A stretch of DNA of 64,000 bases, from positions 1,810,501 through 1,874,500 of the forward strand of contig OV121087.1 of the NCBI GenBank assembly GCA_921293015.1, read 5' to 3'. How positions within the stretch are numbered: the stretch's first letter is position 1; the number at the start of each line of letters is the position of its first letter. The position numbers and the translations under genes are program-made. The stretch comes from Phorcus lineatus (Eukaryota; Mollusca; Gastropoda; Trochida; Trochidae). The notes under the pieces are model-generated. The model saw nothing but the letters and a program-made list of their open reading frames with translations. It did no database searches and had not been told where the DNA came from. Positions 53,338-64,000 of this stretch are shown here, in pieces.

Positions 53338-53667
53338 CTCTCTCACCGTACAGCAAGAGCCGAAATTTGTTGCAAGGTTCGTTATGATTGCAGTTTCACC
53401 TACACGTACACGGTAAATTTTTCTTTCCCATTTTACTTGTTGACCGCCATATTGTTTTGATCAGAGGCATTATGGGTGCACGAATTTGTGATATTTTAAC
53501 AATAGATTCTTTCTAGAAAATTATCGTATTTTTCTTATGAAGGTATAAAAATATATTTAGATACATTTATAACTGATTTGGAATTTGGTAGAAAATAAGA
53601 TTTATTTTAACTACTCTCGCGAGATTCCCCGAGACGTTCTTTCCTGTCGGCCATTCATCCCAAGCAG
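53338..53667. promoter_or_regulatory. Divergent USP46/RPL21 promoter
   Basis: USP46 exon 1 points left and RPL21 points right from this ~300-bp segment. TCTCGCGAGA at 53615-53624 is a perfect copy of the palindromic promoter element known from mammalian housekeeping and ribosomal protein genes. ATGGCGG on the minus strand (53450-53444) in an AAT-rich context resembles a YY1 element near the USP46 start. A pyrimidine tract TTCTTTCCT (53637-53645) could be the TOP start of RPL21 mRNA, with a splice donor CAG|GTG at 53667/53668. Confidence 0.55.
53637..53667 (+). other. RPL21: Candidate noncoding first exon of RPL21 (TOP leader)
   Basis: RPL21 exon 2 begins with an AG acceptor at 54891-54892, ten bases before the ATG, so an upstream noncoding exon must exist. 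The best candidate starts in TTCTTTCCTGTCGG, a terminal-oligopyrimidine-like tract usual for ribosomal protein mRNAs, and ends AAGCAG|GTGCTC. The donor is weaker than average, hence the modest confidence. Confidence 0.45.
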
Positions 53668-54902
53668 GTGCTCGAGTTTGTTTCATCTCACAATTTTTCA
53701 AGAAAACTACCATTAAATATAATTTATAGCTTTCGAATTGAATGTGTTTGGCAAACAATAACATTCGGATGTTGACATCGCCGTATATTGAGGAATAAAG
53801 TTGTGAAAATAAATTTAAAGAAGGAAACGTTGTCATATTTCCCCCACGTGGGGGCCAGTTCAGGGAAGTGCCGTACAATCACTGTTTACTTCTCAATATC
53901 CGAACACTCGGATTCTTTTCACGTAATCATGGTATTATTTCTTGATTGTATTCGTGATCAACATCCTACGTAAAGTTCAATCGATGACTTAGAAAAAGCG
54001 AACCTCGCAACAGAATTATAACATAAGGCCAACTTTTGTTTTAGAGTTGCCAAAATATATTGATAATAAAGGTTTTTAACAGAAAGTTTTTGGTTGGTTG
54101 CTAAAGACACAAGTAACACACTTTTTTGGTTAAGAGACACTCACTTTAGCTTGTTATCAATGCAATGAAATACTTAATTATGCTTGATTGGTAACCACGG
54201 CGCACAACCCGACATACGCCGCCAAAATGACATTAGCGGCGAATCACTTTGACACCCAGTTTGAAAGAACAGGCGAATCCAGTGCGTAATGCAATTGCGT
54301 AATGCAATGGTGGACAAATCTTTTCGTTGCTACTATTCCACAAATCAAGCATAGCTAATATCCTTTACAACTGACTTGCAATTAACAATAAAAATGTGAA
54401 GACTGTCGATGTTGATGAAAGAGATATAAAAAAAATCTTTAGCTGTGCACAAAATGAACAAATAAAAGACAGTTGAAAATGGCTGAACAAGTCATGTGCA
54501 GCTTTTTAATTTATATAAATTCTTTACAGAGGAAAAGAGATTTAATTATTCTGATTACAGAAATCTTGTAACTTAACCAATTCATAAATATAGTGATACT
54601 ATTGTTATTGGATTATCCATTGTGGCTGCCGCTTTTGCTTTTCTGGTTGTAAGCAAGAATCTCATTTCCAATATCATAGTTAATGTTGCATTGAATACTT
54701 TGTGTCTTTTAGAATAATATTTTAAAACTTTTATGCACCGATTTCCTCAAAAATACTTACTAGGTAGATTACCTGATTCAGAACGTTAGTAGAGATAATT
54801 ATTCATGCATTCATAGTGTTTACGAAATATTGGTTTGCGGTTATAACATCCTGGTTTAGGAAACTAACTTTTTTATTTGACATTGTTTACAGGCCCTAAA
54901 AG

Positions 54903-57071
54903 ATGACGAACACAAAGGGTTACAGGCGCGGTACGCGCTACATGTTCTCGAAGAAATTCAGAACACTTGGAGTTATTCCTTTGTCAACTTATATGAAAAT
55001 ATACAGACGAGGTGACATCGTTGATATCAAGGTATTGAACTCTTATGTATATCTATGTGAGGTCAAGATACTCAAGGTTTATTGTTGAAGTTTTTCAACA
55101 TCACATGTTTGATAGATGTACCACTGGCAGTTTTGGTCCCAGATGGTCCAAGTATAGGTGTCAATTTGGCTTGTTCTTTACTGTTTACACCATTTTAAAT
55201 TGTCTATCTTCTTAAATATTTATGGAACACCAAGCAAAAATGGTGGGCGGACTTCTTTAGGAACCCCTTCAGGAACAACACTTGAAAGGGTATTCATCAT
55301 AAACAGATTTTATGTAAAGTTCAATGTAATTTACAAGTCTTTCTTTGTATGGATGTAGGTATTTTGGTAGGTTATTGTGTTTCCTTCAAAGTTGAAAGAA
55401 TTCTATAATCTATTGTTGCACAATGTCTTCCACACTATGATAATGCAAGTCTAGTTTGATTGGTATAACTTGTTTGCAAACAGTATGAGAGTATTCTGTT
55501 TATTTTATTAATTTAATTATCCTTGTTATTTTTATAATTTCAGGGTGATGGTGCAGTCCAGAAGGGTATGCCGCACAAATTCTACCATGGTAAAACTGGG
55601 AGAATCTTCAATGTCACACCTCATGCTGTGGGAGTCATCGTAAACAAAACTGTTGGGTGTGTATCAGTATATGATTATTTGTTGAATTGGCTTAAAGAGC
55701 CACTCCATGATTTTCATAACATATTAAATACCTTTGATACGAACCTAAATGTCATATTCGGTGAACACGCCGCTAATGGCTGAAATATTGCTCAAGCGGT
55801 GTTAAACAATAACTCACTCACTCACCATATTCGGTGATATAAAATCAAAACATCTTAACTCCCCTGTTTGATCAAACTTTTCATGTCCAAAAGACATACA
55901 TGACAAATACTAATTTTCCATAAAAATTTAAAAACAGCCTTACAAATGCACAGAGGTTTAGATATCACGTCCAATATACATTGATACTAGTTATATCACC
56001 TAACAAACGCTATCAACTCCTAACTGCCCTCCTGGCTGTTTTAGATTAGACGTTTGACTATTTGACGCGCGCCACTTTCCTAATTTCGATCATAATTGCA
56101 ACGTTCTACCTTCACATTGTCACTGTTAAAAAATAATAAGCTTTAAAATGTGTTTTTTGGGTAACAGTCGACACTTCACAATCAAATGACACCATTGACC
56201 CTAAAAATTTGTTTTTTTTAAAAAAAACATCTTTTGATAAGTTAAGTCCTGTGTTATGACAGGTGTACAATCAATTTTTTATAGTCTGATGATTGAATGT
56301 TCACCTTTAAGAAGTTCATGATTGCATGAAAATGAGAATGTGTAAATCTTTATTCCTGCAGGGAGCGTATCATCCCCAAGAGGATCAACGTGCGAGTTGA
56401 GCACATCAAGCACTCCAACTGCAGACTGGACTTCTTGAAGCGTGTTGCCCAGAATGACAAGGCAAAGCGTGAGGCCAAGACAACTGGAGTTCGCATCAAC
56501 ACAAAGAGACAGGTTAGATAGCTTTTGAATATTTCATGACCATAATCTTTCTAAAGACGTCAAATTAAGGGAAAATTAACTTCAATTCTGTTTATGCTTA
56601 GTGAATTTGTTCTTTTTCCTCCTGAAACAAAAAACATTAGTTTCAACAATTGTATTCTGAATGTTCACTTGATAAATGTTTTGAAATGCTTGTATCTCTC
56701 CCAAATTAAAAGGAATTTTTGCTGAAATCTTTCTTTTACCCCCAGCACCAATTGATAACACCATTTTCTTTGAAAATAGAATGGTATAATGTTTTGACAA
56801 GTATTTCTTTACCAGTAACAGGTTATAAATATTTAAGAGTTTGCTTCTGAAAACTTCACTTATGGAAATGAATCTGTTTTTCTTAGTAGTCTTGGTTGGA
56901 CAGCAGTTTTTATGAATTCTGAGAAACAACAATCCTTAATGTTAAGCGTATGAAGTATAACATCTTTTATTTCTTTTGCAGCCCAAGCAGCCAAGGACAT
57001 CTCACTTTGTGAGGACACGCTACAACAAACCCCAGCTTGTCGAACCAATCCCATACGAGATTGTGGCTTAA
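54903..57071 (+). CDS. RPL21: 60S ribosomal protein L21 (eL21)
   Basis: Four coding exons: 54903-55031, 55544-55656, 56362-56512, 56982-57071; 483 nt, 160 aa, exactly the human length. A component of the large ribosomal subunit (eL21). The start [16 protein letters not shown] is family-typical, followed by [55 protein letters not shown], and the end [10 protein letters not shown] 5' UTR intron is inferred. AATAAA at 57085-57090 lies 14 bases after the stop, so the 3' UTR is very short, as usual for ribosomal protein genes. Intron 3 contains a piggyBac-like MITE. Confidence 0.97.
55692..56200 (-). mobile_element. piggyBac-like MITE, copy 2, carrying a nested insertion
   Basis: Starts TTAAAGAGCCACTCCATGA and matches the reverse complement of 9374-9837 over most of its length (AAAACAGCC, ATATCACGTCCAATATACAT, TTGCAACGTTCTACCTTCAC, TCAAATGACACCATTGA). 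The far end has decayed and its TTAA cannot be placed exactly. It contains a younger insertion at 55764-55826. Confidence 0.6.
55764..55826 (-). mobile_element. GTGAGTGAGTT-type repeat inserted in the MITE, with target duplication
   Basis: Minus-strand GTGAGTGAGTGAGTTATTGT through GCAATATTTCAGCCATTAGC. CATATTCGGTG occurs on both sides (about 55752-55762 and 55827-55837), an 11-bp duplication, which shows insertion as a discrete unit by target-primed retroposition or similar. Confidence 0.65.
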
Positions 57072-57084
57072 AGTTTGGGTTGAT

Positions 57085-57090
57085 AATAAA
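57085..57090 (+). terminator. RPL21: RPL21 polyadenylation signal
   Basis: AATAAA 14 bases after the stop codon, followed by an A-rich stretch and then TTTTAATCTTTTTCTTTTGG, a U/GU-rich downstream element. Confidence 0.75.
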
Positions 57091-57214
57091 TTATAAAAAA
57101 CCCATTTTAATCTTTTTCTTTTGGTTCTGATGTAAGTAAAATGGCTTGATAACTGAGAGGCACAATTGTAAAAGGTCCTTTATGCTAAGAATTTCCCTAA
57201 ATAACCCCCTCATC

Positions 57215-57655
57215 CAGTCTGATTAAAATCTGCTGTGTTTCAAGGAATAAATTTCTGAATATTGACTCTAGCGGGATTCAAATGACTCCAGGGGCTGTCC
57301 TCTCCACAGCCGTCTGAAAACACCTTCCTTTCTCGTACGTTCTGACGCAATCTCAACTAGCCAATCATAATGACTCCGGCAAAAGCCTTCGGTATCAGTA
57401 TTCAGGGACAAGTAACTCCCGTTTACCAATCGTTAACCTTGATCGCCGTTATCGTTATTGAAAACGCAATGAAGTTATTGGTCAGCTGATGACTAGGTTT
57501 TGTCTGTGCTGAACTGGTGTGAGAACATGCGAGCAAGGAGGGTGCTTTCAGACCGTTGTGGAGAGAACAGTCCCTGATAAAGTATGTTCGAATCCCGCAA
57601 GAATCAATATTTAAAAAGTATTATTCCTTGGAACACGGTCGTTTTAATCAGACTG
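57215..57655. mobile_element. MULE-like MITE family, copy 3, longest, with 10-bp target duplication
   Basis: A 441-bp element from CAGTCTGATTAAAATC to TTTTAATCAGACTG. CCCCCTCATC is found immediately on both sides (57205-57214 and 57656-57665). The unique middle matches the copy at 24588-24923 and is lacking in the 183-bp copy. Confidence 0.85.
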
Positions 57656-58461
57656 CCCCCTCATCAGAACACTTTAATACAACACTAGCGTAATGCTTGC
57701 TTAAAGTGGAATGATTGGTCCAATCAAGGAACAAACTGCTATTAATGCAAGCTTCAACTACAAAGTCATTATCAATTTTAGACTACCAATAGCTGAATTA
57801 TTGCCAAAGTGATGCTAAACAACTACTCAAAATAATTTATACTTGGAATTTTTATTGTGCAGTTCATTTTCTTCAGTGTTACCTGAATCATAGCAAAGAA
57901 AAATAATGGTTTTCATTATATTGGCTGGTCTTGGACATCAGTTTTATGTCCTTACTAGTAAGCTCCAAAAATTTTATGAAGTTAAAATGATGTTCATTGA
58001 TGATTGTTTTCTAAGGAAGCAAGTGGGTAATTATGAGCCGGGAAAGTCTGTAAATGTTTTGCAAAATTAGGACTTGGTCTTAAAAGAATTTAAAACAAGT
58101 TGAATGTTGTGTTTGAAAGAAAGCACTGCTAATTCACAATTGAGGACTGGCTTGTAGCCAAAAATAAGCCTTTATACTTGCCAAATAAACAGAGATTGTT
58201 GTCCAATTCCAAAAGGTGAAAAGGCATAACGTTTTCATTTTAATGGACATTAAAGTTTTCTGTCCACGTGAAATTAGAAAAAGGAAATGTTTCAGTGACC
58301 AAATCATCTGAGCAATTGCGCTCATGGGGGAAGTATATCACAAGTTTATGATGTATGGTGTATTTGACACTTGGCATCCTGCTACATAGTTTTTATTTGA
58401 GTTGCCCTACAATTGCCAAATTGTCTTCTAAGGATACGCCTTGTATTCTCATTTGTTTGAG

Positions 58462-58757
58462 GTGCGGAATAGCACAATGGTTCGCGCATTTGGCTTCGAA
58501 CCAAAAGGTCCGTGGTTCAAATCCCGCCACGGGCTCGGCAACTTTGTCTGCAGTAGAGAACTGGTCTACACGCAGTAAGGTTTGGGTGCAATGCTACACT
58601 GAATTTCAGCGCAGTTCCAGCCAATGCTTGCAGGTTTCAACGCAATGCATAGCAACAATGTCCTTGCAGACTTTTCCTTTCAATAATGCTAGTAGCCACG
58701 ATATAAGTGAAATACTCATGAAATCGGTGTTAAACCCTGTATCACCTCACCTCATTG
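58462..58757 (+). mobile_element. tRNA-derived SINE, full-length copy
   Basis: GGTGCGGAATAGCACAATGG (A box), GGTTCAAATCCCGCC (B box), CTCGGCAACTTTGTCTGCAG, TTTGGGTGCAATGCTACACT, and the tail ATCGGTGTTAAACCC. It is collinear with the minus-strand copy at 10931-11248. It yields a 185-codon open frame by chance that should not be called a gene. Confidence 0.8.
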
Positions 58758-59639
58758 AGTTGATTTTAGGTCATTTCATTGGCTTGTTTATATATTGTCA
58801 ATGCAAGGCATATCCTGGTAGACAAACTGGTGATAAAATCATTTCCTTTGTATGGGACAGAAGTAGGCATCAAGATGGAAAACAGTTGCAATTTCACAAA
58901 TGCAGTAAATAATTCGTAGCAAACGTTCCAAGAAGATACTCAAATTGTTCTGACAGAAGTGTAAAACAAGCTGGACGAAACCTGTTCGCAGTACAACACA
59001 TATAGAAACATGCCTTCAATATGACTGCCCATAACTTTGGTTACGTATATTTCTATATTCTTATATTCGTTTTTTTAGTTCCTCAATCATAGACTTTCTG
59101 AGCTTGAAGCTAAATGGTAATCAAAACTTTATAAAAAATAAAAATCTGTGAAAACGTCGGCCATCGATGGCAAAATTCCACCACTTTATTCCGTTCCGGG
59201 GAGGCAACTGACACATGGTTATTTGTCGTGTACCTTATTTCCTCTAATAAGCGCCAGGCCTCTTATAAGCCCTAGGTTTAAACCATTAAATTATTTCTTC
59301 CGAAGTAGGCATATCATGTTAAGTTAAAATTTCTTTTAAAGAAATAAGCGCCGGGCCTCTATTAAATGTCCTTTAGGGAGAGGGAGAGTCAAGGGTTCCT
59401 GAAAAAAGCACCTAAGCAACAATCTGTAAATGTGTTTTTCGCTTATTTATATAACCGTTAACGTGGTTGCTTCATTTTGATCTGGACATTTTTTTACACA
59501 TTGCACATGATGCCTTCACATGATGCCTTCACAGGGTGTACGTAACGTCCCAGATGATTTGCTGTTGGTGGACTGGTACTGCTAAAGCTCAAACGGGGCT
59601 TAACAAAAACTCACTACCTTTACTGCTAATGATCAGCTA

Positions 59640-59880
59640 TGATTAAAAAGTCTCCAGGATTCACATCTATGACTAGAAAGATCCAGTATACACATCTACG
59701 ATTACAGGATATCTCAGGAACGGTCCAGTGTACAGTCAGTTTTAAGTACAGCAACTCCCAGGAATGATCCAGTTTACATATCTATGATTACAGAATCTCT
59801 GAGGACCGATGCAGTAATACAGTATTCACAGCAATGGAATTATCCATTATACACATCTACGATTACACATCTGCCTTGCA
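59640..59880 (+). repeat. Degraded ~60-bp tandem repeat
   Basis: Repeated phrases GATCCAGTATACACATCTAC / GATCCAGTTTACATATCTAT / TTATCCATTATACACATCTA, each followed by GATTACA, recur at irregular spacing, about four units. Confidence 0.5.
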
Positions 59881-61474
59881 TATGAGTCCACTGTAGTGTG
59901 TTGTCAGCTCAGAGTCTAGTTAAATTCAAAAGCAGTTTCAACCAATCCAAACTGAGTCCTTTTTGTGCACAGCTGACCTTAGATTTTCATGTCTCTAAGC
60001 CGACTTCGGCCGTCATAACTTTTTCATTGTTGATTACAATTAAGTCAGTTGTAAAAACTGATAACATTTTCAGTAAGGAAGCTGGAGTGAGTGCCTATAT
60101 CCTTACATACCTTGAAATAGCCAAAATTGAACTGAAAAAGCGTGCTAAAGTGCTTTGTAGGGAAAATATAAATTGTTGTAAATTGAAACATGTTAAACGC
60201 ACAACAACAATTTTGTTCAAAGAGATGGAAATGAGAATGATGCATGCACGGAAAAACAGAATTGAGAAAATATTACCGCAGTCCATTTGCAATTGGGTAA
60301 CATGATCAAGCAATCAAAACGTCAGGTTCTGATGGTAGAACGTTACATGTACATTTTTCAATCATTTTGTTTAATCGCAGAAAAATTCTTTGGCACGCAC
60401 TCGCTACCTATCAATGCGTGAGATAGAATGCAATGATGTGATGATGTTCTGAAAGGTGCATATTTAATTTTGAATAAATCAATGGTTATCATGATTTGTC
60501 AATTTAAGAATCTGAAATATGCAATTGATGCGATTTTTAAGTAATATAAATAATTTTATTATTTTAAATGATTGTTATCATTGTTGTTTATACATGTATT
60601 AAATAATTCCTTAATGAAGATACAGATAAACTGCATGAAACCATGACCAACACAATTACCCAATTTATTGAGGTAGAAAGTTCACTAGAAACGTAGGTTT
60701 GTCTTAAGCATGGTATTTGTCATGGGAAAGCAGATATTCTATTTATTATATGACATTATTTTTGTATTTTCTAATTCACGAGATGAGATAAACATGGTAT
60801 TCATCAAGAGAAAGCAGATTTTCTGTTTGTTATATGACTTTATTTGTATTTTATTTTTTTTTAAACTGACCTCTTTCAACAGCGCATTTGCGCCAAAGTT
60901 ACTAAGCCTATTCCAAACTTCCAAGTGATGTCATAGTATTGTTCTGATGATGTCACTCGAGTGGCGAAAAAGTTTTTATTGCTACTCAGTAGAGTTATGA
61001 TAAAATTATAACCATGCACTGTAGTAAGATAAAAGGTTTATTTCATGGATAGACCAGAGTATAACAGTCAATCAATCTAAATCTTGATATCCAAAATTGA
61101 GTCACTATCAGAAGAACCTCAAGAACATACTTTCAGGGTTAAACTATATGTAAGATCTGAATATGACAAATTCATATTTCCCGCCATTCTTTCTTTCGGG
61201 GACATTCATTATCCAAATATATATTTACGTCCGAAGTAATGATTCTTAGATGAAACTACACATATGAAAACATTTATATTGGTAAAATGGAAGATAATTT
61301 ATCTAAAATGTTTAAGAAACAAAAGCATCGACATTTAAAGCACTGTTTGAAATCAAAGTTAGACATTGAACTATCCCGCACCTCGCTTTGAATTCAACAT
61401 GGCTGCGCCCTTGGAACACTCGTGAAACTTCACAGTGTAAATTATTTTCAACTGACGGTTTACTCTTATAAAAT

Positions 61475-64000
61475 ATGAGACGCATTTTACAATCAGTTTG
61501 TCCATTATGCAAACGAATGTTGTTCGTGAAAGTAAGAAACAACAACACAGACAGGTAGAATATTTTTTATTTGTGTTGTGGAGCCTAAAATTAAATTCCT
61601 CGAATTATGGTTGGATATTCTAATTGACAATTATGATAATCTTTATTACAAACTTTTACTGATGAACAGATAAAATCGATGGGAAAAATTCTGACTTTTT
61701 GAAAAATCTTTCATTTTCTTAAATTAAGTTGTTTTTGTTTTTTATAAAATAAGTATTCATCATATACTGATGATTGCTAAATTACAATTGTAAATTGACA
61801 TTTAATATCTCAATCTTACCTGTTTTTATTTCGTCTTGTTAACTTGTTCAACATTTACTCATATCTGATCTCATTGACATTGATCACATTCTACATAGAA
61901 TATAAAACCTTTCCTCTTATCATCAGAACTTTTTCTATAGCTTTGTTCCAAATTTGGTAAAAGAAACAAACATCACCTCATTTTATATTTAACTTTTTAT
62001 CTGTTGTGACTTTGTAGGACTGGATTGTTTGTTACAAGAAAGTATAGCCAAGAAAGAAGCCCAAGTTCTGTAAGTTAACCTTCTAAGTATCTGAAACGAA
62101 ATAGATACATCAAGTCTTTTTGTGATTGCACAGGGATTCCTTTGCTACCCAAGACTTTTGGTAAAATAATAATTTATGCTTTCATCATACTGTTTCTCAA
62201 ACAATTTTGCTACCTGGTGAATGATTATAAAGCTTTAAATTTTAGGCCTTTAAAGCATGAAAATACCTAAAAAGTAAAATTTGGTGAAAAATACAAATCA
62301 TTGTAGAGACTACATGGGGAATGTCTATAAGATTTCATATTTGATGTGATAGTCCTCAACATTTAATAAAGGTATTCAGTTATGTAAAGCCATAGATACA
62401 GAGCCAATGGCAGTATTTCCGTTTTCAGCAGCCAAAGGTAGACATTTCAAATATCCCGGTGGAGAATATACGGAACTTCAGCATTATAGCCCATGTTGAC
62501 CATGGCAAAAGTACACTAGCTGATCGATTGCTTGAACTGACAGGTATGAGTAGATAAGATTACATGTATAATCATTAACAGGACCCAATCTCTGATGTGC
62601 AATTCAATATGAAAATTATCAAACATCAACTCATAAAATCATAAGATCATAACCATAACTATTTTACCCCTCACTAATGAGCACTTAAAAACATATCATA
62701 AACACATTTCATAAATGTTTACACGATGAGCAGTAAATTGTCTTTCAAAGTATTTTGCATCTTTGATGGACATGCTAGTAATTGACCAGTTGAAGGATGA
62801 TGAATGCTTTGTTCAGTTTATATAATATATTCATGATTGCTTTCTAGCTGCTTTGTTTTGTTTGAAAACATCATCAGAATTCATGTCTAAGTGTCACCTT
62901 CCCATAATAGGTCTTCATCTTTCATATGTTGTTGATATTAATCTGTTAAACATGATTGGTTTATATGTAACTGCTTCAATCCAATTCAATACCTCACCTG
63001 TAATATACCAATGTTTGTCCAGGTGTGATACCGCGGTCCGGCAGCAACAAGCAGGTGTTGGATCGTCTACAGGTGGAGAGAGAGCGAGGTATCACTGTCA
63101 AAGCTCAGAGTGCCTCGCTCTTCTACGAGTACCAGGGACAAACCTACCTCCTTAACCTCATAGACACGCCGGTAGGCACAGGAATGTTTGTTGTAATCAG
63201 AAACTTGACCAATCAAAAATCTTTTGTCTAAGTATGATTCTTTGTGAATATTCAGTAAAATTATGACTTCTTATCAATATGATTGATAGCTTTGAATTTA
63301 GATCCCATAAACTGCTAGAGCAATAAAAATATGACTTCTTATCAATAAGATTCACAGCTTTGAATATAGATCCCTTGTTAGAAAATGAGTTACTTAATGA
63401 TTGTCTGCTATGTACAGGGTCATGTCGATTTTAACTACGAGGTGTCGAGATCGCTGGGGGCGTGTCAAGGTGTGGTGCTTCTCGTGGATGCTAACCAGGT
63501 AAACACTTCCTGAGATTATTTCAGATTCCTCAGTGAAGTATTAACATTTTTTAATGATAATATATATATATGTAATGTGTATTATAACTTATAAATGATA
63601 AACAGTGCATGAATTAAGGCCCGTCTGCCATCCCAGAACCTAGTTACTTTTGGTCCAGACTGGCATCATTTTGAGGTTTTTCTTCAATTTTATCATGAAA
63701 CTTTACAAAATACCACTTTTGTGCTGGCTACTTTTCAAACCTTTTTTATAAACTGATAACGAAGCCTGTTTTGTACTTTATCAATGCCATTAAGCATGTG
63801 TGATTGTCAACTAAACTTGAGGTTATAGAGCAAGATTATAAGTGTACGTTGCGTTACTAATAATTGTCAAGTCACTGTCCCTCCCATGTAGGATAATGTA
63901 TATGAGAGTTCTATTATTATTGTACTTCAGGGTGTACAAGCTCAGACGGTTGCTAACTTTTACCTGGCCTTTGAGAAGAACCTGACCATTCTACCTGTTC
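61475..64000 (+). CDS. GUF1: Translation factor GUF1 (EF4/LepA), mitochondrial, 5' part
   Basis: Exons 61475-61554, 62018-62069, 62429-62543, 63023-63171, 63418-63498 and 63931 to beyond the window, all in phase. GUF1 is the mitochondrial LepA GTPase that acts on ribosomes to support translation elongation. The first ~44 residues ([17 protein letters not shown]…) are basic and Arg/Ser-rich without acids at the start, as in a mitochondrial presequence. The GTPase motifs follow: G1 AHVDHGKST at residues 65-73, G2 ERGIT at 103-107 and G3 DTPGH at 130-134, split by an intron. [20 protein letters not shown] and [13 protein letters not shown] are LepA-specific. Roughly the last two thirds of the protein lies outside. 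A short upstream ATG (61400) encodes eight residues and may be a uORF. Confidence 0.94.

Larger units (their letters stand above)
57091..61474. other. RPL21-GUF1 intergenic region
   Basis: 4.4 kb without a supported gene. It contains a MULE-like MITE (57215-57655), a SINE (58462-58757), an unidentified repeat with AATAAGCGCC-GGCCTC (59240-59360, two inexact halves) and a degraded ~60-bp tandem repeat (about 59640-59880). The 135-codon frame at 59898-60305 has no domain. Confidence 0.5.

Noticed and set aside
53401-53433. Longer USP46 N-terminus starting in exon 1
   Set aside because: The upstream ATG at 53433 (MGKKNL…) is in another frame and meets a stop; the coding frame has a stop upstream and no other Met.
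56270-56345. Box C/D snoRNA in an RPL21 intron
   Set aside because: CTGATGATTGA resembles a C box but has the wrong first base, and no proper D box or terminal stem was found.
58462-58912. tRNA gene or a 185-aa protein
   Set aside because: The tRNA-like head lacks a complete cloverleaf and is followed by a SINE body shared with two other copies; the open frame runs through that repeat.
59898-60305. 135-codon open frame on +
   Set aside because: No domain or supporting context; composition fits chance AT-rich sequence.

Overview
The window is AT-rich animal nuclear DNA with many GT-AG introns, TATA-less and head-to-head promoters, tRNA-derived SINEs and many small MITEs. Protein similarity, gene structure and the repeats (notably a short dispersed repeat starting GTGAGTGAGTT with a core near GCAATATTTCAGC, a type I associate with gastropods) suggest a mollusc, probably a gastropod. 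The species cannot be named from sequence alone.

Seven conserved housekeeping-type genes were rebuilt exon by exon, with splice phases that agree throughout. In order: the 3' half of a FAM114A (NOXP20-like) gene on + (150-4953); a complete neurochondrin gene on + (8615-20995, 18 coding exons, 956 aa, with a ~260-residue acidic/lysine-rich insertion); a complete lysosomal Pro-X carboxypeptidase (PRCP) on - (22418-36082, 9 exons, 484 aa); signal peptidase complex subunit 3 (SPCS3) on + (36378-39383, 5 exons, 180 aa); a USP46/USP12-type deubiquitinase on - (48402-53337, 351 aa); ribosomal protein L21 on + (54903-57071, 160 aa); and the 5' part of mitochondrial translation factor GUF1 on + (61475 to the window end).

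PRCP/SPCS3 and USP46/RPL21 are divergent pairs with short shared promoters. NCDN/PRCP and SPCS3/USP46 are convergent. The genes are not a pathway; this is an ordinary syntenic block of cell-maintenance genes.

The unusual content lies in the introns. SPCS3 intron 2 has the full signature of a minor-spliceosome (U12-type) AT-AC intron. PRCP introns hold a 51-copy 37-bp minisatellite, a ~4-kb foldback-like inverted repeat with tandem repeats inside its arms, and on the opposite strand an orphan TATA box plus first exon. NCDN carries two tandem duplications of exon-3' end plus splice donor, one of which could add 17 residues in frame, a gutted pogo/Tigger-like element, a TTAA-flanked element nested in another repeat, and a mariner-like MITE next to a 3' splice site. 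A MITE family with 10-bp target duplications occurs three times. No prokaryotic-type system, CRISPR array or viral gene was seen.
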